Shown here: positions 23,564-36,570 of the stretch, one piece after another | Layout of the letters: each line of letters starts with the position of its first letter | Position numbering within the stretch: position 1 is the stretch's first letter | Assembly: GCF_036669915.1 (NCBI RefSeq) | Contig: NC_089320.1 | Coordinates: forward strand, 1,158,245-1,222,244 | Length of the DNA: 64,000 nucleotides | Source: Pocillopora verrucosa | Taxonomy: Eukaryota; Cnidaria; Anthozoa; Scleractinia; Pocilloporidae | Direction: 5' to 3' | Program-made: the position numbers and the translations under genes | The notes under the pieces: generated by a model | The model's input: the letters and a program-made list of their open reading frames with translations, nothing else | Database searches by the model: none | What the model was told of the DNA's origin: nothing

Positions 23564-25044
23564 GCCCATGTAGCCATGGTGATGTCTCTAGTGTGGCACG
23601 TGTTTGAACCACTTCTGTTTGGCCTTGTGGGAGCTGAAGTCAGTGTAGAGTACATGAACAGTAAGGTTTTCAGTGAGTTATTACAGTGGAATAACAGGCA
23701 GGATGTTGGACACGAAGCTACAACCTGTATTAATTTTGTTCCCAATCCCTCTAAGGTCAACTCCTTGTCTTTACTCTCTCAAAAGCCAACTGTTTCACCT
23801 TGTGTCTCCAATGGCTCTAAGCTAATTTTTGTCTATTTTGATTTTTTGAATATTTCTTTACATTAGCTATGGAAAGACCCCTCGAGGGAGTAACAAATAA
23901 AGTTATTAATATTAATAATTTGTATTATCAAATTATTAGGTGTTACTTGGTGGTGGTATTAGTCTAGTGAGTTGATGATTTTTACTTGTTACATGGCGAA
24001 AGACTTATCTTCATTGCAGAATCAGACATTTTTGTAAGTCCCCTTCCCTGCTTGCTGATGGGTTCAGTCGACGAAAAGTGTCAGTATTGGCTCATTACCG
24101 TATGAGTTACTGAATACTCAGCTGAACATCTCAATGGGTCTAACCCTAAGAAATGATTTTTTCCCTTTTTTTCCTAGTAGCAACGGGTATTGCAAGTTTG
24201 GTTGTTAGTCTGGTTATACGGCTCTTCACCACTTATCTTGGCTTGCTCGGTAATGACCTCAATTTGAAGGAGAGACTGTTTATTGCCATAGCGTGGTCAC
24301 CAAAAGTTACGTGTCAGGTTTGCAAAGAATAAACAGAACGTCAACAGATATTAAATTTGGCAGATTACGATAGTTCCTTTAGAAAGGAGGCATGGAGGGA
24401 CAAAACAAGCATAGAAAAAATAAAGAAGGAGGGAACCGAAAAAGGAAGGGATGGAGGATAGGTGAAGGCAGAGGTAGCAAAGGAAGGAGAGATGGAGGAT
24501 AGGTGAAGGCTGAGGTAGGAAGAGAAAGGAGAGATGGTGGTTGGAAGATAAGGAGGGAGAGAGTGTGGGAGAGAGAGGGGAGGGGGAGGGGGAAGGTTGG
24601 AGGAAGGCAGGAATCTATCGAATGTTCAAATTATTCATTGAACCATGTGCTTAATTTAGGCTGCCATTGGCTCTGTTTCGCTGGACTTAGCTCGACAGAA
24701 GGGCTTCACAGGGCAAATTGAAGAGGGGTTTGGAATACAGGTGAGTTGCTTTCTCAGAGTGCACGAATTCTTTTATGATTATGGATTTCATGTTAGAAGG
24801 AACCCCTTAATCTTCAAGCTAAAAGATACTTCCACTGTTTGTATATTTGTTATGATAGATTCTGACCACTGCGGCTCTGGTTATTCTCATCGCCTCACCC
24901 TGAGGCGCCATTAGAATCGTTTTGGAAGGACCGCGAATGTTATAGCGCAATCTCCCTCAAGAAGTGGAGGTCGATGGTGTCCGGCAGAAACCTTCTGGAT
25001 CCCATGAAAGGAGGGAAAGTCGAGTTATAGAAAGCACCGTGTAA
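23564..25044 (+). pseudogene. SLC9B 3' fragment (last four exons), pseudogene
   Basis: Matches of antiporter exons 5-8 lie at 23564-23672, 24181-24317, 24660-24740 and 24859-25044 with splice signals mostly kept. Exons 1-4 are absent, so there is no start. In the last exon codon 15 is TGA (24901-24903) where the complete gene reads ATC, in the SPIG string. The conserved SPKATVQ reads SPKVTCQ. It is a decayed by-product of the 15-kb tandem duplication, not a second antiporter. Confidence 0.9.
24430..24600. repeat. Purine-rich minisatellite, duplicate
   Basis: Counterpart of 9310-9445 with the unit expanded: gagatggaggataggtgaag and its variants occur three times. Confidence 0.7.
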
Positions 25045-25499
25045 GATTATTATATTTTACCTTTTTTACAATATTGAGCGAAGCAAAGGTAAAGAGTACT
25101 GAACCATAGATGTATATTTTTAACTTACCGAAATGAGAGAGGAAAAGATTATCCACTTTGTCACGAAATAATTATTTCTCAGTCGCAATTGACATCGAAA
25201 ATGCCAAGTTAAATTTCCAAAAGCCTAGATAAATAAGTGCGCATTTACGCAGATTTATGTATTTAGAAATCAAGTCAGCGGCGTGCATTAAATGCATTCA
25301 TTAAACAGTTTATTGAAATAATGCGCTACTATTACAAGCCTTTGACCATAAGCATATAACTTACTGATCTTAAATATATCTACTATACTTCTTATTCTTC
25401 AGCATAGTGTCGAACACGATTGACTACCACAAATGAAAAACTGAAAAAAGTTGTAGGCAATCATAAAACAAACCATTTTAACTTATTAACTAATCAGCA

Positions 25500-25630
25500 G
25501 AAAACAAACATAAATAAAAAAAAATCAAAAGCGAAAGCAAAACCAAAACCAAAAGCGAAAAAACAAAACAAAAACAACAAAATCAAGAAACGAGAAAAAA
25601 CAAGAGGGAAAACGAAATCGAAAAGTAAAT
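25500..25630. repeat. A-rich low-complexity tract
   Basis: Runs of aaaac/aaagc such as aaagcgaaagcaaaaccaaa. It reads through as a lysine-rich frame on the plus strand, which is compositional and not a gene. It corresponds to a shorter tract near 10400-10480. Confidence 0.7.
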
Positions 25631-25830
25631 TTGTGGCCCTATGAACCTGGGTAAATCAAAGTAAAGTGTATTTTAGACTTTGTTGAAAAAATAAACAGAT
25701 GAACAGAGTAAAATATACGATAATGCACTCAATGGATGAGATCGTAACTCCATGTCAATCAGACGGGAAGTGTCCTGTCATACTTATTGACTGTGATGCA
25801 CAGTCAGCTTGCTATGAATATGCTCAGCGA

Positions 25831-28800
25831 TTACAAGATCGAATCATGTATTGGATGATTTCTTGGCGTTAGATTCAGGTTTTCGTATTTACAATCACAT
25901 CGTTCAAGGTTGACATTTGGATCGTTGACTGTGTGATTTTTGGGCCCTCTTCCGCGACAATACCTGTGACTTACTCCCAATATTACCAAAATGGTAATGA
26001 ATAGAATCGCTAACGTAATTAAAAAAATTTGCCAAATTTTCATTTCATCATCTTTCTCTCGGCTCTTCTCCCCCAATTCTTTACTTTTTGATAAAGTCTT
26101 TTGGTTGGTTGTAACAGTCAACGAAAAAACGACTAACTTTTTTACTTCGGCATTGTGTGACGCAGGCGTGGCCGTGACATTGACTTGCGTGACAATGCCA
26201 AGAGGGGTGTTGGGCTCAGATGAAAGGATTAATAGAAAGGGATTATTTTGTTAATGATCCATAAATGTTCGCGACGGTACAATATTGCCATTTATACGAG
26301 GTTGTGATGTCAGCGCCTGGAAGTAGAAAGCCACAGATTGATTAAACAGGAGCAATCGTGGTGGGATTCATTTCTTAAAAATTTGGACAAGCTTTAAATG
26401 ATATGTTCACCTAGTACAGCTGTTGCTGATTAACGGCTAACAGACAAGTAGTGCTTCTATGGAGGGAAAGGAAGTCTTTGGTCAAGGCATTGTAATTCAT
26501 GTTTCCCTGCAATTGTCACACATGATTTTAAAGTTGTCTTTGACTAATTGTTATTTATTGCCAATTATTATATACTTACATTGAAGGTGAAGGTTTCAGC
26601 CGCTGCCAAATTCATAACTGTAAAGTTAAGCTTTAAAATTTCTCCAGTTTTCAAAGAAAATTTTTGAGTGGGAACATTTGCCTGTAACTGGATGTATTCG
26701 AGCGCTGCCGTTGATGTTCCAGGTGTACTTGTTATTCGTTGTCCCCATGGTGAGACAAAAACCTTAACATCACAGTATCTGACTGTGCAACAGCCCTCAC
26801 GCTTATTGTCTTTACCTCGCTGGTGTTACCACGCGAAGCAATAACCATGTGACCGGTGGTACTTGCGTTTGTATTCAGAGCGAGGCTGAAGGGGATGACG
26901 TAACTTATGAGCGAGGAAGTCTTGGTCACTTGAAATAAAAAGGACCCTTCGGAGCCAAGGTTGACGAGTGTGAAAGGTACCTTTATGGTTTCTCCTGGGT
27001 AAAGAGTCACTTCGGAGGTGTTTGCATTGATCTCTAAATGATACGATGTCGTGGACGAGGCTTACAGAGCAAGTTCCCATGTTTCCAACAAGATCCACTC
27101 CGACGAAGATGACCTTTGGATGGCAACAGCTGGATGTGAATGATGCTGAGATGGGCGTGTTTACAGCCCCTTAGTTGAAAGCATTTACTGAACGGAAATG
27201 AAGTCATAAAAGAAATTTTAGTTTAGGCGATTTTTGCCAGTTGATTGCTATCTGTTTTGAATGATTGGAACGGAAGTCTTGAAAGAATCCTTCTAGGAAG
27301 TCGCTAATTTATGTTTCCTCATGAAAGTACCTTACTGTAGAATTTTCCTGCCTGTCTTAAGAATAACTTTCTTTTGAGACTTTTAGAAACTCAACAAAAA
27401 GTAGAGGAATGAGTGGTCATTGAAGTCATTGAACGTGACATGCGCAACCCGCGTGCTGGACACACACTCAGGTCTTCCGTATACTCCTGCGCATGATCCA
27501 CTCTGACTCGTTATATTACATAATGGCGGGGAGAGGTCTGGGGCCTGTTGATGTCAAATTATGGTGTCACATGAATGAAAGTTAATTATACGTTTTTCTT
27601 TGATATTGCCCCACACTGACATTTGTCAACGTTTCCCTTACATAGCAACTAATCAATGGAAGATAATGACTCACTCAACGAGGAGTTTAGTGTATTAATG
27701 ACGACGGTAATAATGATAATAGCAGTTGTAATGATGATGACTTAGGACCAGGTAATAATGATGGTGATAAATAATGACGTGTATTTTCCACTGAAAGAGT
27801 TTTCTGATTATGTTCTTCTCGTAAAATACCTTTAACCTTATAACTTTGAAACCTTTTCTTCTGTTTCACTCACCTTTGAAGCAACAGTAACAAATAAGAC
27901 CATCAAATTCACGAGTTGAGTAAAACCCGAGTCCTGAGATACGAATACCGTGACAGTGCTGGTGACACCATACTTTGCGTCACTCGGAGCTGCCAGAGAA
28001 ACTCGAAGGAGAAGTGAATCATTCTTTCCTAAGCTTCGTTGGGATGGGTTGATACTTCTGAAAAAGTTCAGATCATCTGAAGCATTGAAATACAATTGCT
28101 GAAAATCTCCAGTGTTTGCAACGCTGATTTCCAACTCTAAAGATCCCCCTGGAAAAATGGCGTTTGAACTGTTACTACTGTGGACGTTTTGGGAAAGTTT
28201 GACGTCACCAAGAGTAAATAAAGTTGGTTTCACCTGCTGAAATTTGGCTCCTGCTGTGTCAAAACCTGTCAATTTAATTCTAAACCTGTCCGCCGATGGT
28301 ATGAATTTGACGTAATAGAAATCCTGGTAGAATCCTTTTCCTTGTGTTATGTTGAAGGTTTCAAGGCTTGTTCCGCCAATTCCAACAAGAGTTAAATTGG
28401 TCACTTCTTTGATTTCTTGACCAACGAAGTCCAATGTAAGAAGTAAAGTTTTACCTGTAATGGAGTGAACAAAAGGACTTGGCTTTTTCCCTACCAATAT
28501 GAGTTCAAATTTTCCATTGGCCGTGAAAGCTTGATCGTCAGACAGCGAGTTATCATTTCAATTGAGGTTTCAACAAATATTTCGCATTAATTTATCCTGA
28601 GGAAAGGCCCTCCCAGAGGCTAATTCAAAGAGAATTTTTCAATTCAGTTTTAGAAATCTTGAAAGTTATCGACGCGCAAGCGTGTGATTTACATTCTTCT
28701 AATTGGTTTCTATGACTGTCTTACCTCTCAAAGGATTTCCAAGCACTCGCCTTGTGTTTCCTCATTCCTCGTCCTCTACGTCCAGAAGCTGGTATGTAAA

Positions 28801-31800
28801 GTCTATTGGACTGGAACCAGTAGCTTGCAATGTATAGGGAGCCTGACAGCTGACAATAAGCCTCAGCGAGCCGCTGTTCAAGTTGGTGATCTTTTTTATT
28901 AGAAGCTTACTAGAGGAGCTAATGATTTGTTCCTGCATTCCTGAATTTCCTTCAAGAAAAAAAAAGAGTATTACTGAATATTAAATAAGCTAAATGATTT
29001 CATTCATGGACAAGCTGGGCTTAAAAACCTGAAATTATCTTTCCTCTTTCCTAAATGCATGAATGAATAATGATTTTTTCAAGTGACTTTTACGTGCACG
29101 CTCGACTATGTCCCTGCACTAACATCACCATCCTCTTCATCATTATTACTATACTGGCATTAATAAAAGTAAAGATGACGGGAATGATAGCAGTGAATAA
29201 GGATTACGATAGCAACAATAATGATGACATTAGCCATTTTTTTTTCATGTTATAGCCATTCTTTTCTGTCCCCTTATCTTCAACATTAGTTACATGTAAT
29301 TCTGGCCATCCAGCAACCGTTAGTATGAGAACTAAACTCTTTAGTGTGCTGTCGATATCAACAATATAAACAACTCCGCTAAAGTGCTGAAGTTTCCTTG
29401 ATGTTTAGCAATCCAACGTCTTGCAGAGCCACGGATGAGTTTGATGAACCAGCAGGATCGATCACCTTGACAATATCAGCTACTTGAGCTTTACTTGTTT
29501 CCAGGACTTGCCCCCCTGTCTCAGTAGCGAGAGCCTGGTAAAGTGCTTGACCTTAAGCATTTCTCCTTACTCGATGAATCTCTTTGGGAACGACTGCTAA
29601 GTCCTGAATACCACTTTGTGAAAAATCCCGTCTGCGCCTGCGTCGGCCACACTGACCAGTCAGAATGAAAGATATTTTAACTTTTTTGTCCTTCGCAAGG
29701 GATCTGACCTCATTTTCACGCTGGGAGTCTTTCGCGTCAGCACCCGAAATGTAATAGATCACACTTTCAGGTAGGCAGTGGAGAAGAGCCTGATAGAGAC
29801 CAGTCATTCCAGCTCCAGACAATCTCCTCCTCCGCTTGCAGTTACTTTTTTTACCGCGTTGATCACTTGATGGGCGTCGTTTGTCACTGTGACAGGGCCA
29901 ACGTCTGTGAAAGAGAGTAGGCTAATAACACATTGATATCTATAATTCTCCGTAGCAAATCGTAGACCAAGTTAAATTCATGAAGTCAAGCCTCGTCATT
30001 GTGAGTCCAATTGAGTAAAATAGCACGTTGTTTAAAGCTTATCAACTCATAAAGTCCCTCAGCGTGGTTGGTTTGAGGAAAACCCTCTCTTATTAAACTG
30101 TAAGGAATTTCCGGCCAGAGTTCGAACACTGTCCTGGTTTATTGTGCTGGGACTTGGGCGTGAAAGGTATTTTGACACGCCTGTCTCCACTCAGGGGTAT
30201 TTCCAGAGTACCAACGAACACTCCCAGAAAAACTTACGAAATGTTGGGGAAATGGGTTCCTAAAGATTGATTAGCATCCCATTCAGGAGGTGATGTATTA
30301 CTCAGGGTTTAAAGGCCACATTAACGTGAAGAGTGCCGATTGTGTGACTCACTTATCTTGTCCGTAACTTACCTGGATCGCTAAATGGCACAAGTATGTA
30401 CATGAAGGATTCTCCTTTCTTTTTCAGAGTTTTGCGAACGAAGTCAACAGTGAGTTTCTTGACGTCCTCGATTTCATCTATTTTAAAAGATTTAAAAGAA
30501 ATACTTTATGTAACTATTGCGACGATCTTACCACTTGTGCAAATAATAGGATTTTGCAAAGTTACGCGCATACTTCGTGAAGAATTAATTTACCAGGTCC
30601 TTTGCATTACATACACTGACCTAGACTTACCGTGTCATTTTGAGAGAAGAAATAGTTCATGGAGAAATACAACGATTGATCAAGCAAAATAATCTTAGCA
30701 AATGACATTGCAAAGCAGGGTTCACTTGAACCATTTCATAACATACTCGAACCCCCCCACCCCACCTCCCCACCCTCCCAATTTTTCCTTCAGTTATACA
30801 AGGACTCACCGCTCATGCTGCCTGATACATCGATTACGAAAGCCATGCTTTCGTCTGACTTCAGGTTGAGAAACTTGGCAAAGATGTCGTCACCAACCGT
30901 CGAACGGATGTCGCTCAGAAAAAGATGGGTTGCTTCAAAGGCCAGATCAGCCGCGACTTTATGAAGGCTACATTTAAGAGAAATAAAGGTCGTACGCCTT
31001 AAATTGAAGAAAATAGTTACATATTTTGACACGAGCGTAACAACATAAAAACAGTCTGAGTACTATATAAAGAATAGTGCCCATTCCCTCGGATTGAGCT
31101 TGGATGTTTAATCACAATGCTACAGAGAACTCAAGGGATAGCCTTGCTTAAAGTAGCTTCATATTAGAGAAGCGTCTTTAGCACTGCATACTGCCCGTGC
31201 ACGAAGTATCTGGAGCCAAGAGGTGACGTATCAACTAAAACAATTTGAGGGTCTGGTGTTTTTTTACATATGATTTCTCTAAGCGAGCACTATATCATGC
31301 TCGTACCTATTTGCCCAATGACTGATTTAAAATCTACCTGTTTGGTAGTTTGCTCACTCAAATAACCGACGAAAATTATTTAATTACTCTTGCCTAACGC
31401 GTGAATTATTTCTTACAAAGCTAAATCGCTCACTGTTCTCTCACAGCTGGTTATATTTTATCTGGGGTTCGTTTCCTTGAATAATAATCTATCTTTCTTG
31501 ACCCCAGTGATGTTTGAGCTGAGCTATAACATTTATCGATAGTAATAATTACAGTATTACATTAGTGTTGCTCCACTGCTATGGTGGTGAAGTGATGAAA
31601 CTGAGATGAGAGACCTCAAGTATCACCTAAACATTTCTCCAATTTTACTCCTCTCAGCTTGGAAGGATGTTATTTTCGATTCGATTTTTTACTCGACGTC
31701 AGACGGTTTTCCACCGATTCTTTTGTTTATATAAGCTCACTTCACACTTCGTCGAAGATAAATTAAAGGTCTTTTCTGATTTGACCCTTTTTTAGCATGT

Positions 31801-33031
31801 ACTCTCAAGTAGCTGCAAATAACAAAGGCTCGTGGTTTTTATATTGTATTACGTCAACTGCCCGTCCTGCTGAAGCAGACGTGTTCCGGTCCTACTTATG
31901 ATAATGATCTTTCAGTATCGTTTACCAACTGTCGTGCTTAAAATAGTCACTAACAAAGCACCCAGAAGTTTTGTTCGCAGATCACTTTCACTTTCTCTTC
32001 GACCAAATTGCATAAAGATACCTTCTTCTACGTCTGTAGAAACTTCTTTAATAAAGAAAATGAATCTTACGAGTTTATTCTAAGGATCTTCACCTAAGCC
32101 CAATCTGTTAGTTTATGCGATTGTACCACAGAAACTACAGAACTCTATTGATAGTAAATGGCATTTATTTATTTCACTATAAAAGGTCTCATACCTTGCA
32201 TGGGGTGATTCCTCTATCGACGTAGAATCTTTGTTAATTCCACCTGTCGCAGACAGAAAACGGCTGTCATCTGTCTTTCCACCATGACTACACTTTTCTT
32301 TGTTTATCGGTTTCTTTACGTCTTGTCCTGACCGATATCCGCTTGTAAGTTTTCCTGTGATCAGATTTGTCGCACATTTATCATTTCTGCCTTGGTCTGA
32401 GAGACAGCCTCTGCATGTCGCTTCGTTCGGTCCTGCAAGAAATTCTTCCGAAATCTCGCTTCCAGGTTGACCCAAAATATTTAATGAAACCGAATTGCCA
32501 AATTCTATCCAGTTTGAGCGGCTGTAGAAATCTTGTAAAGTGTGCAGCGCGGAACCTACCAAGTTTCTAGCATGTTTTAGCTTATCACCCTTCAGAAGGG
32601 ATGTTATCAGCTCTTGGCGCAATCGGATGAGGCGCTTTGCGCCTTGTTGGAACTGCTTGCCATCAAATGTTCCTCTGCCTTCCTGTTAAATGAATCCACT
32701 TCTGCTTTAGCGCTCTGAATCGCGTTGATGGCATTGATAAACTTGATTTGCGAAGAGATGGTGATCATAGCATCTTTACCTGCAGTCGGTTCCTCTCCTA
32801 TCTCAGATAGGACACCGTGAAGAAAATCAGTCGAAGATTCATCCTTCAAATACTGGGGGTTGTCGAAGAAAAAGTAAATAGCTGTCTTTAGCAACCCATT
32901 TCTTGTGATGAAAGTGTGATCCTTTGTGTCTGGTTTTTCTTCTGCCAAGCTAATTCTCGGGAGAAATGCATGGACAGTAAAAGAAAGGAAAGACGCGAAA
33001 AAAAAAACACGCAGCAAAAAATTGCATAATT
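25831..33031 (-). pseudogene. VWA7-like pseudogene (duplicate copy)
   Basis: All nine exons of the VWA7-like gene have counterparts in order, including the MIDAS string DVSGSMSG (about 30830) and the membrane helix exon. Lesions seen: start region shifted by a T run near 33000; one-base loss near 32666; one-base loss near 29810; TAA at 29553-29555 (from CAA); five-base loss near 29377; TGA at 28762-28764; exon 7 truncated at about 27427 with its donor gone; TAA at 27171-27173; a 25-base net loss near 26770 between two taacat repeats; and loss of the normal stop in the last exon. The order of exons and intron positions shows duplication at the DNA level, not retroposition. Confidence 0.9.
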
Positions 33032-33394
33032 CCAGCTGGGATGAACGCTTGGTTTGAAGGCTACAGTGGAAGGCTTACAATGTCTAATAAGAAGTGCTTC
33101 AGCCTTCACCTCTCTCTTTAATAGTAAATAACCAATCAGAAACTCCTGTAAATGATACGACTAAGGATTGTCGGGTAATTGGTGAGAAGGGACTAATCAA
33201 ATGCAAAGAACTCAAAACAGTAAATAACTTAACTGCCGCTCTCTCTGTGAGCGGGTCTTTTGACTTTCCGTCGGAAAAAAAATTTTTCTTTATGTTCGAA
33301 AAAATTCTCGAAAAGGCGCCTTCCGATTACCTTTGTTTACTTTGTATATCACAGTTACAAGTTTTCATTACAAAAACATCAATTAACACGGCGA

Positions 33395-33565
33395 AATGCG
33401 AGACAAGAGCGCGAGCACATGACGCGTTCTGTCCACTTACACAGGCATGACGTGTTAACTGTCCTGTCCCTTTAACTGTCCTATTACACTGTCAATTACA
33501 AGCATGACGCTTACACTGTACTATTAGAGCTCAAACTAGACTGGTGATAACCAATCGCGTTCGAA
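33395..33565 (-). repeat. Inverted repeat pair, right member
   Basis: Reverse-complement match of 23030-23195, containing ggctgatt-type start read on minus, ctgtcctattacactgtc and ctgtccacttacacaggc. It has no counterpart between 18.97 and 19.14 kb of the first block, so it was inserted here. Confidence 0.7.
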
Positions 33566-34359
33566 GATTTCGTTATAGTTTTGATTAGAGGAAAAATCAA
33601 AACTGAAAACAACAGAATTATATTTAGTTCCTTTCATTGCATTATTCAGGATATTTGTATTCTACGATCGATGCAATTCTTAGGTCATAAAATTAGGTTC
33701 ATAGGTATAAAAAGATTTAAGATTTTGACCTTTTTCCTTTGTTTCTGTCCTTGCTCCGTTTTTCCGTGTCTCTCCTTCTTATTGGTTTACCTTATTTTTG
33801 TTACTGATCTGTTTGTGGGTTTGAACGCTTTCTAATGATTTGTTTGCCTTTTTTGTCATTGTTTAATTCTCGTTTCCGCTTTCTTTAAAATTTTAGTTTT
33901 CAGTCTTGTTCTTGTTTTTGTTCTATTTCATGTCAAGTCTGGTTCGCTTTTTGCCTGTTTGTTTTTTATTTTGTTTTGTTTTGTTTTTTCGAATATTTTT
34001 GTCGGGAGTTGTGAGCTCACTCTGATATAACAGAGTTCGTCTGTTCGTGACTCAGTTTCAAAACATTAGCTAATATAGCATTATTAGCAACACAACACTT
34101 ATCACCGTATGCTCAGATAAAAGTTATCAGCTCATCTATAAAGACTAGCACGATATCATAACCAGTCCATATGTGCCTTTGCAGTTTTCAAGATATTTTG
34201 CAATCAGAGAATCCGTCCCATCTTTTAAGTAAGTAGCAGATGAGTATAATAAGTTGGAACACTTTTCTTTTTCACGTGGAACGTGTATTTTTTCCAACGG
34301 AAACAACTTGCTGACACCATTAAATTACATATAAGCAACGTGATATCAATATTTAACTC

Positions 34360-34863
34360 TTAGCATACAAATACTGAGTGCTTCAAGTATTTAGACCTTA
34401 GTTTGCACAATCTGACTACCCAGCCCCATCCCCCCCCCCTCCCGCCAAGTATATCCAATACTACGGATCGATACGAGTCGTCTAATGTATTCACGAGTAG
34501 TACTGAACAAAATATACCCGGAGGTTTTACAGCTACGTTCAACTTACAAATGTAGTTGCCTCCTTGCGAAGGTCCCAAATTTATAAACATACAATTGGGC
34601 TCCATATAGCACATAAGTGCCCCTCCATGACTTTGTCCCGTATTGGCTCTTTGAAAACAATGGATCGACATTCTTCATCTGTTCAGTATTCAAATAGCAA
34701 AAGGGAATGAAATTATGAAGTTCATATACGGTTAATAAATACGGTAGGGTAATATCAGGTAAAGATACGTGACTTTTGATATATTTTTCATCCGCCCTCA
34801 TTTTTATCAAAAAAAAAAAATCAAAACAAAGCAAAACAAACTGAAATAATGAGACATCTATAC

Positions 34864-34916
<53 letters not shown>

Positions 34917-35050
34917 CAAAACATGATATATATAAAAATAACATTTGGACCGTCTTAGACTCAACACACAATGTTTGTTGAACAACCAAAGCATATCATA
35001 CCGTCTTGAGCCACACAGAACAAAAATGAAGCGAGACATCTTGAGAAGGG
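34360..35050 (-). pseudogene. Broken PAN/EGF gene, copy B (signal and PAN remnants)
   Basis: A damaged signal-peptide exon (from the Met codon at 35027, MSRFIFVL then loss of the hydrophobic part) and a PAN/apple exon remnant (about 34680-34520; DEECRSIVFKEPIRDKVMEG, then MCYMEPNCMFINLGPSQGG in another frame). About 40 bases carrying the first internal cysteines are deleted between the two parts. No EGF or beta-sandwich exon follows in the usual place. It is the counterpart of copy A in the second duplicated block. Confidence 0.7.
34877..34914. repeat. (AT)n microsatellite
   Basis: Nineteen or so uninterrupted AT units preceded by catacatacat. It sits in the intron of the broken copy B at the place where the other copies have at most a few AT units. 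Confidence 0.95.
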
Positions 35051-35395
35051 AAACAGTGTACCAGTCTCGAGAACAACTATATCTGCTTGATAACGCCGTT
35101 ATCACCATAATCGCTGACATCCTTTTCTGTTGCCGCTTATCCGTATTAGTGGTCGTATTGACGAGGTTAAAAACAAAATAAATATGCACGTTGGGAATTA
35201 AAAAAGTGGTCGTTGGTCGCATTAATGGAGTGTTTTTTTATAAGAAAATGTATGCACATTTTGCCGGGCCGTAAAATAGTAGTTGTAATAATAAGGTGGT
35301 CATATTAACGAGGAGGTCGTAAAGCAGAGGTTCACTATAAATGCAATTGGTAGGATACAATAAAATCATCGCGAGACGCGCATAATAAATCTGTC

Positions 35396-35640
35396 CTGAA
35401 CGCTTAGTTCAAAGGCTGCACTGGTAAAAATGTCTAATAAGAAGTGCTCCAGCCTTTACCTCTCTCTTTAATAGTAAATAACCAATCAGAAACTCCTGTA
35501 CACCGTCATTTTGCATGAGCAAATAGTTTTAGAACCACGGGTGTTGTCCTCAGTTTCAATGGTCGTGTGTCAAGGTGACTGTGTACGCGGGCCGTTAGAA
35601 ACGTCTAAACTGGAAGTTTTTTAAGCAAACTGCGGCTTAG
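35396..35640. repeat. Shared 5'-flank segment, third copy, and end of duplicated block
   Basis: 35396-35520 repeats the flank found upstream of both VWA7-like copies, and 35440-35615 repeats 22840-23020. The identity stops after gaaacgtctaaa, which marks the right end of the second block. Confidence 0.65.
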
Positions 35641-36040
35641 CGACGGTTTAACTGGGAGATTGAATTTGTAGTGAGTTGAAATGAAACTACAGTATATGTG
35701 CTTGGATGCTGCTTTGGATTTGTGGTCACCGGTCATTTTGAGCTTGGAGTTTTCGCTTCTCGGATCGGGCGTTCAGACTGGAGTGTGCAGTTATTTCTTA
35801 TGTAACTAAAAAACTTCGAGATGGATAACTCGCTAAAATGGGTTCCCTTCAACCTAGTAAGCGGTCAGATAGCAAGCAAGGCCTGTAGAAGTAAGGTGAG
35901 GTATTTTTATTGAATTTGACTTATTTTGTTTATTTTTAGAGCGGTCGTAAATATTCCCATACAAACTCTTATAATTTTACCATAAATAATTTCGCAAGAT
36001 GATCATCTGACAGCTGGAGCTTAGGCCGCCTGTGGCTAGT
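35641..36040. other. Unassigned spacer
   Basis: No gene, repeat or homology to other parts of the window was noticed here. Confidence 0.4.
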
Positions 36041-36049
36041 ATAGCATTA

Positions 36050-36400
36050 TAAACAACACTACACTTATCACCTTACACTCAGATAAAAGTTATCTGCTCA
36101 TCCATAAATCTGTCACGATATCATAGCCAGTTCATCTCTGCCTTTGCAGTTTTCAAGATATCTTACAGTCAGCGAATCCGTCTCATCTTTTAAGTGGCAG
36201 ATGAATTTGATAAGTTGGAACACTTCTCTATTTCACCCGGTGCACAACTTGCTGGCTCTACTAAATTGCATATAAACAGAATGATATTAATACTAATAAC
36301 TTCTTTACATACAAATACTAAGTGCTTAAAGGACTTGGAGCCTAGTTCGCACAATCTGACTACCCACTGCCTCCCCCCCCCCCCCCAAACCGTTTTAGCA
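36050..36400. repeat. Direct repeat of 34085-34440
   Basis: The two segments share long strings, e.g. cctttgcagttttcaagata and gataagttggaacacttct-like sequence, and both end in a C homopolymer (34423-34440 and 36372-36386). They are parts of the duplicated flanks and introns of the PAN/EGF family. Confidence 0.7.
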
Positions 36401-36454
36401 AACATTTTCAAAAAAGTTGGAGGAAGTGCTTAAAAGTTGAAATGAGGCAGATCT

Positions 36455-36570
36455 CTTATCAACTGGTCTGACTTCGGCATGTTGACAAATGAACTCCTCT
36501 ACGTTCCAGCTCTTACAGTACATAGCTTACGAACAGTTACCTGTCTCATTTCTGACAACCTTAACGTAAT
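36455..36570 (-). pseudogene. Fragment of terminal beta-sandwich exon
   Basis: Matches the 5' half of the terminal exon of the intact gene (SCKSWNVEEFICQHAEV-like in minus translation), without the GWGHINFDD part. The same truncated fragment recurs at 39900-40000 with the same downstream sequence. Confidence 0.6.

Noticed and set aside
25420-25644. Lysine-rich 74-residue plus frame
   Set aside because: Low-complexity A-rich tract; the homologous tract in the first block is shorter and not open.
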